Notes under the pieces: model-generated | Seen by the model: only the letters and a program-made list of their open reading frames with translations | The model's database searches: none | Told to the model about the DNA's origin: nothing | Position numbers and translations under genes: made by a program | Part shown: positions 61,414 through 64,000 of the stretch, piece after piece | Layout: each line of letters starts with the position of its first letter | Position numbering within the stretch: position 1 is the first letter of the stretch | Assembly: GCA_040275305.1 (NCBI GenBank) | Contig: JBEOJY010000022.1 | Span: 53,865 to 117,864 of the forward strand | DNA from: JBEOJY01 sp040275305 | Lineage (GTDB): Bacteria; Pseudomonadota; Alphaproteobacteria; UBA9219 | Length of the DNA: 64,000 bases | Direction: 5' to 3'

Positions 61414-62361
61414 TTAGGCGGGCAAAAGATTTTTGGTATCGCGGAGCTTGGCGTTCAGGATAACGATGAGCTTGCGCATGACGGCGTTAAGGGCGACCAT
61501 TTTCTTCTTACCCTCGAGAAGGAGGCGCTGGTAAAAGGCAGAGAGATGCGCGTTTGATCGGCATGCGCTTAAGGAGGCCATGAAGAGCGCCGTTTTGATG
61601 GCGCAGCGCCCGCCCCAAACCTGTCTGTAGCCGCGCATTTTACCGCTGTCGCGGGCGTGGGGAGCGCACCCGGCAAGGCTTGCGGCCTGTCGCCTTGTGA
61701 GGTTGCCCAATTCCGGCATCAGACCAAGCAGAACAAAGGCCGTTTGTTGGCCTATTCCCTTGACCTGCGTCATAACGTCGAGCTTGCGTTGAAGATCGTG
61801 AGACGCCTTAACCAGCGCCTTGATCTGTTGCCCGATCAAGCGAATTTGCTTGTCCAGAAAGTCTATATGTTCCGCGACACCCACCTTCATGCTGGCGTAA
61901 CGAGGGTGTTGGGCGCGATTCACCTCGGCTTTTTTCATCTCGATGCAATCGGCGCGGCGCATGAGAAGATCTTGTAGCATCTGCATGTTTCGGCTTTTGC
62001 GAACGAAAAGGGGCAAGGCCTCATGGCGGTCGAAGCCGTAACGCGCCAAAGCCAGCGCGTCCAGCTTATCGGTTTTGGCGATCTTGCCCAGCGAGCGGAT
62101 GAAGTGCTTGGCCTGCAAAGGCACGGCGCGATGAACGGCGACGTTGCGTTCGCACAAGGCATGCAGCAAAGCTGTTTCGTATCCGCCCGTGGCTTCAAGC
62201 ACGACGAAGCCTTGCGAGAGTTTGTCTGCGTAGTCAGAAAAAAAGGCTGCGAAGCCTTCGCTGCTGTTTGGGTAGAGCTTCGGCTTCGCAGCCTTGGCGT
62301 GCTCGGCGACGTCGATATGATCCTTGCTGACATCAATGCCGAAAAAGTGTAGATATGACAT
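61414..62361 (-). mobile_element. IS110-family transposase
   Basis: The product is 315 residues. The RuvC-like DEDD domain starts FFGIDVSKDHIDVAEH, with VVLEATGGYE and KTDKLDALALARYG giving further acidic residues. The C-terminal Tnp_20 domain has VKGIGQQTAFVLLGLMPELG, RRQAASLAGCAPHARDSGKM with the catalytic-type serine, and WGGRCAIKTALFMASL. The frame is intact, so it may be active. IS110 elements lack inverted ends and use a bridge RNA from their non-coding end. A strong inverted repeat lies just upstream. The element boundaries cannot be fixed from this sequence. Confidence 0.92.
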
Positions 62362-62429
62362 GGGGATCCTCCTTGCTTCTGATTGTGTGCGGGCGGAAAA
62401 CCCTTCCTACCATTCAAGCGGTCAGGATC

Positions 62430-62496
62430 GATGTGAGCAGGTACCAAGATGACGACGGGCTTATCCCCACATCGCGAACGGTCGCCTGCTCACATC
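62430..62496. ncRNA. Hairpin in the IS110 non-coding end, candidate bridge RNA part
   Basis: GATGTGAGCAGG (62430-62441) and CCTGCTCACATC (62485-62496) are perfect inverted copies around a 43-base loop. It lies about 70 bases upstream of the transposase start, where the IS110 group keeps its bridge RNA. The loop holds ATGACGACGGGCTTATCCCC, a possible guide segment. Strand, limits and function are inferred. Confidence 0.45.
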
Positions 62497-62522
62497 TCTT
62501 TTATACCAGATTGTAAACACAC

Positions 62523-62651
62523 AATCGCGAGGAGCCGCAGGCGACGCGGCGATCCAGATTCGGTGGAGATCTGCTCTAGGATTCTGGATTGCTTTGCCCT
62601 CAAGAGGGGGCTCGCAATGACGGTCCTTAGGGAAAGCCCCTCGCGATGACG
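62523..62651. repeat. Family B palindromic repeat next to IS110
   Basis: AATCGCGAGGAGCCGCAGGC and CGGCGATCCAGATTC face GATTCTGGATTGCTTTGCCC and GGGGGCTCGCAATGACGG. A further GCCCCTCGCGATGACG follows. It fills much of the 376-base gap between the transposase and the restriction enzyme gene. No gene is seen there. Confidence 0.82.
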
Positions 62652-62737
62652 CTTGCCATGAGATTTCCTGCTTTAGTCATCAATTCTGCTGCGGTTTGAT
62701 TCCCTGTCCCTTCCTTGGGAGTTGCCTTTGCACTTGC

Positions 62738-63430
62738 TTATATGCTGTTTTTTAGATTTTCTGTCAAAATTGCTTGTATGTCCGGCATTGCGCACAATCT
62801 GCCACAAAAGTATTTAAGGTTTTCATCTGCGTCCCTACTACGTCTTTTCAGAACATCCGTGTAGTCGATATTAACCAACTGACAAAATTCTGCGCCAGTC
62901 ATTGACTGATTTTGATTAATTTCACCTTTCATTCCAGAAACAATACTGGCGCGGTTGTTTTGGTTAAAAAAGCAAAACCTAATTTCGACGGTATAATCGA
63001 TTCCATTTTCAAGTAGCATTCTATGTAGGTGCTGAGAGAACATTTTTATTGTTGCCACTTCCCCAGACGCCTTTTTGGTATCAAATTGATCTCCGTCTTT
63101 TAGCTCTATCGCGTAAACTTTGTGTTTGTGCGATTCAACAACAACAAAGTCCGGTTCTTTTGTTGATCCTATAATTGCCTTCAAGTGATTTCTAATCATT
63201 CGCTTATTTAATACGTAAACGCCTGACGGTAATTTACCTAACAAAAATTTTCCAAGCTTTTCATGGGTTACCAATCTAATTTGCTCGGCAAGCATTGCTT
63301 CTAACTCATTACCAGCAGCAATAGCTGTTGCCTGCACTTGTGACATCAAAGCCCCCAAGCCTTTATGCCCAAATACTCTTGTGTAGCCTCCATCTTCTCT
63401 TCCAGCGCGTCTTTCTGAGATCCTCGCCAT
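62738..63430 (-). CDS. Type II restriction endonuclease-like protein, PD-(D/E)XK
   Basis: The product is 230 residues from the ATG at 63430 with GGGGGTG directly upstream. A GTG at 63448 would overlap the methylase more. The catalytic core is P93-D94 in KEPDFVVVES, followed by YAIELKDGDQFDTKK with E109-x-K111, the PD-(D/E)XK nuclease pattern. The N-terminus is basic. The gene is visibly AT-richer than the chromosome around it. It starts two bases before the end of a DNA methyltransferase gene, so the two form a restriction-modification operon. The recognition sequence cannot be told from the sequence. Confidence 0.82.
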   Translation of the reverse strand: MARISERRAGREDGGYTRVFGHKGLGALMSQVQATAIAAGNELEAMLAEQIRLVTHEKLGKFLLGKLPSGVYVLNKRMIRNHLKAIIGSTKEPDFVVVESHKHKVYAIELKDGDQFDTKKASGEVATIKMFSQHLHRMLLENGIDYTVEIRFCFFNQNNRASIVSGMKGEINQNQSMTGAEFCQLVNIDYTDVLKRRSRDADENLKYFCGRLCAMPDIQAILTENLKNSI

Positions 63431-63431
63431 A

Positions 63432-64000
63432 TCACCCCCTAAGATCACACCCTAGAAATCTCCGCCCAACAGAATGCGCCGCGTTCATTACGGAGTAACT
63501 TCCAGCCGCCGGATCGACAACTATATCATTTTTGTCGGTAGTCGCGGCAATAACCGCTGCTTGCAAATTAACTGGTTTCACATGCGCGTGACCCCTGTTG
63601 TCTTTTGTGAGCTTTTCCAACCAAACATAAGGAATATTGCGGGCAGTCCATATTCCCTTGGCGCGTAAGGGAGGTTTCTGGATTATCATCATATATTCGC
63701 ATCTTCGGCGCGTTCTATATCCCATGCCAATTCGGCCTTTGTCCCAAGTCACCAAATCTACGATCTTTAAGTTGAGTCCCCTTAACCAAGGCTGTACTCC
63801 TTCAACCAAATGATACTTGTCCACCCAAAGCATTAAATGCCCGCTCGGAACAAGGATGCGGTCTATTTCCTTAATAAACGCGCAAATTATGTCATCTGGC
63901 ATCTGCGTTAAAGCGGCTCTGGCTTTTTGACGTTGTCCTTCATTTTGAGCTGCTCCCCGAAATTTAGACCAGTGATATAAGGTCCCTAAACGAGAACGAG
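63432..64000 (-). CDS. DNA methyltransferase (N4/N6 type), C-terminal part; 5' end outside the window
   Basis: The frame stays open to the right edge (reading RLGTLYHWSKFRGAAQNEGQ just inside it), so the start lies outside. Visible motifs are LVPSGHLMLWVDKYH (motif V region), IVDLVTWDKGRIGMGYRTRR with CEYMMIIQK, and a C-terminal SAM-binding motif DPAAGSYSVMNAAHSVGRRF followed by GCDL. The SAM site after the catalytic region indicates a beta-type amino-methyltransferase; the DPPY motif should lie just past the edge. It protects host DNA from the adjacent nuclease. The DNA is AT-rich like its partner, suggesting transfer as a unit. Confidence 0.85.
   Translation of the reverse strand, partial: RSRLGTLYHWSKFRGAAQNEGQRQKARAALTQMPDDIICAFIKEIDRILVPSGHLMLWVDKYHLVEGVQPWLRGLNLKIVDLVTWDKGRIGMGYRTRRRCEYMMIIQKPPLRAKGIWTARNIPYVWLEKLTKDNRGHAHVKPVNLQAAVIAATTDKNDIVVDPAAGSYSVMNAAHSVGRRFLGCDLRG

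Overview
The window looks like chromosomal DNA of a free-living alphaproteobacterium with moderately high GC. The lineage markers are a short 146-residue HPr kinase, NDUFA12, DUF2155, DUF6456 and DUF3035 proteins, a MucR-type regulator, a phasin, the hopanoid-associated HpnN transporter, and trpB-trpA-accD-folC in one direction. Nearly all of it is housekeeping or envelope gene content. No CRISPR array, prophage, rRNA or convincing tRNA was seen. The order within the class cannot be fixed from this sequence; a Rhodospirillales-like relative is a guess.

Layout. 1-8 kb: a partial methyltransferase, hprK, three very small genes (one like a flagellar rod protein, one like a chemoreceptor hairpin), a phasin, a SPOR-tailed D-Ala-D-Ala carboxypeptidase and two coupled glycosyltransferases. 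8-25 kb: DUF6456, valS, aat, a DUF2155-mlaD-NDUFA12 cluster, mucR, pabB/pabC, mlaC and dnaE. 25-33 kb: a probable structured RNA gene, then the trpB-trpA-accD-nudix-small ORF-folC operon on the minus strand. 33-44 kb: a tripartite RND efflux system (mdtA, mdtB, mdtC, outer-membrane factor), interrupted by an opposed SnoaL-like gene. 44-51 kb: mlaA-hpnN, DUF167, etfA, folP and a cytochrome c. 52-61 kb: ileS, a zinc-sensor (CZB) gene, lspA, DUF3035 and two M16 peptidases. 61-64 kb: an IS110-type transposase next to an AT-rich restriction-modification pair that runs off the right edge.

Functional themes. Folate synthesis is represented by pabB, pabC, folP and folC. Outer-membrane lipid homeostasis is represented by mlaA, mlaC, mlaD and hpnN, scattered over the window. 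Envelope maturation is represented by lspA, DUF3035, the M16 pair and the D,D-carboxypeptidase. Translation is represented by valS, ileS and aat.

The most unusual content is a dense set of palindromic and terminal-inverted-repeat elements in at least four or five families, over twenty copies in 64 kb. Several have termini beginning TATAC or TACCC. Copies lie inside operons (trpB-trpA), form the stop codon of a Nudix gene, and sit in frame inside at least six protein genes. In three exported proteins (an outer-membrane factor and two M16 peptidases) the translated element lies directly upstream of the signal-peptide hydrophobic core. This resembles Rickettsia palindromic elements in behaviour but is built from different repeats. 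Other notable points are an AT-rich mosaic patch in the editing domain of ileS and an apparent one-base frameshift at the start of mdtC.
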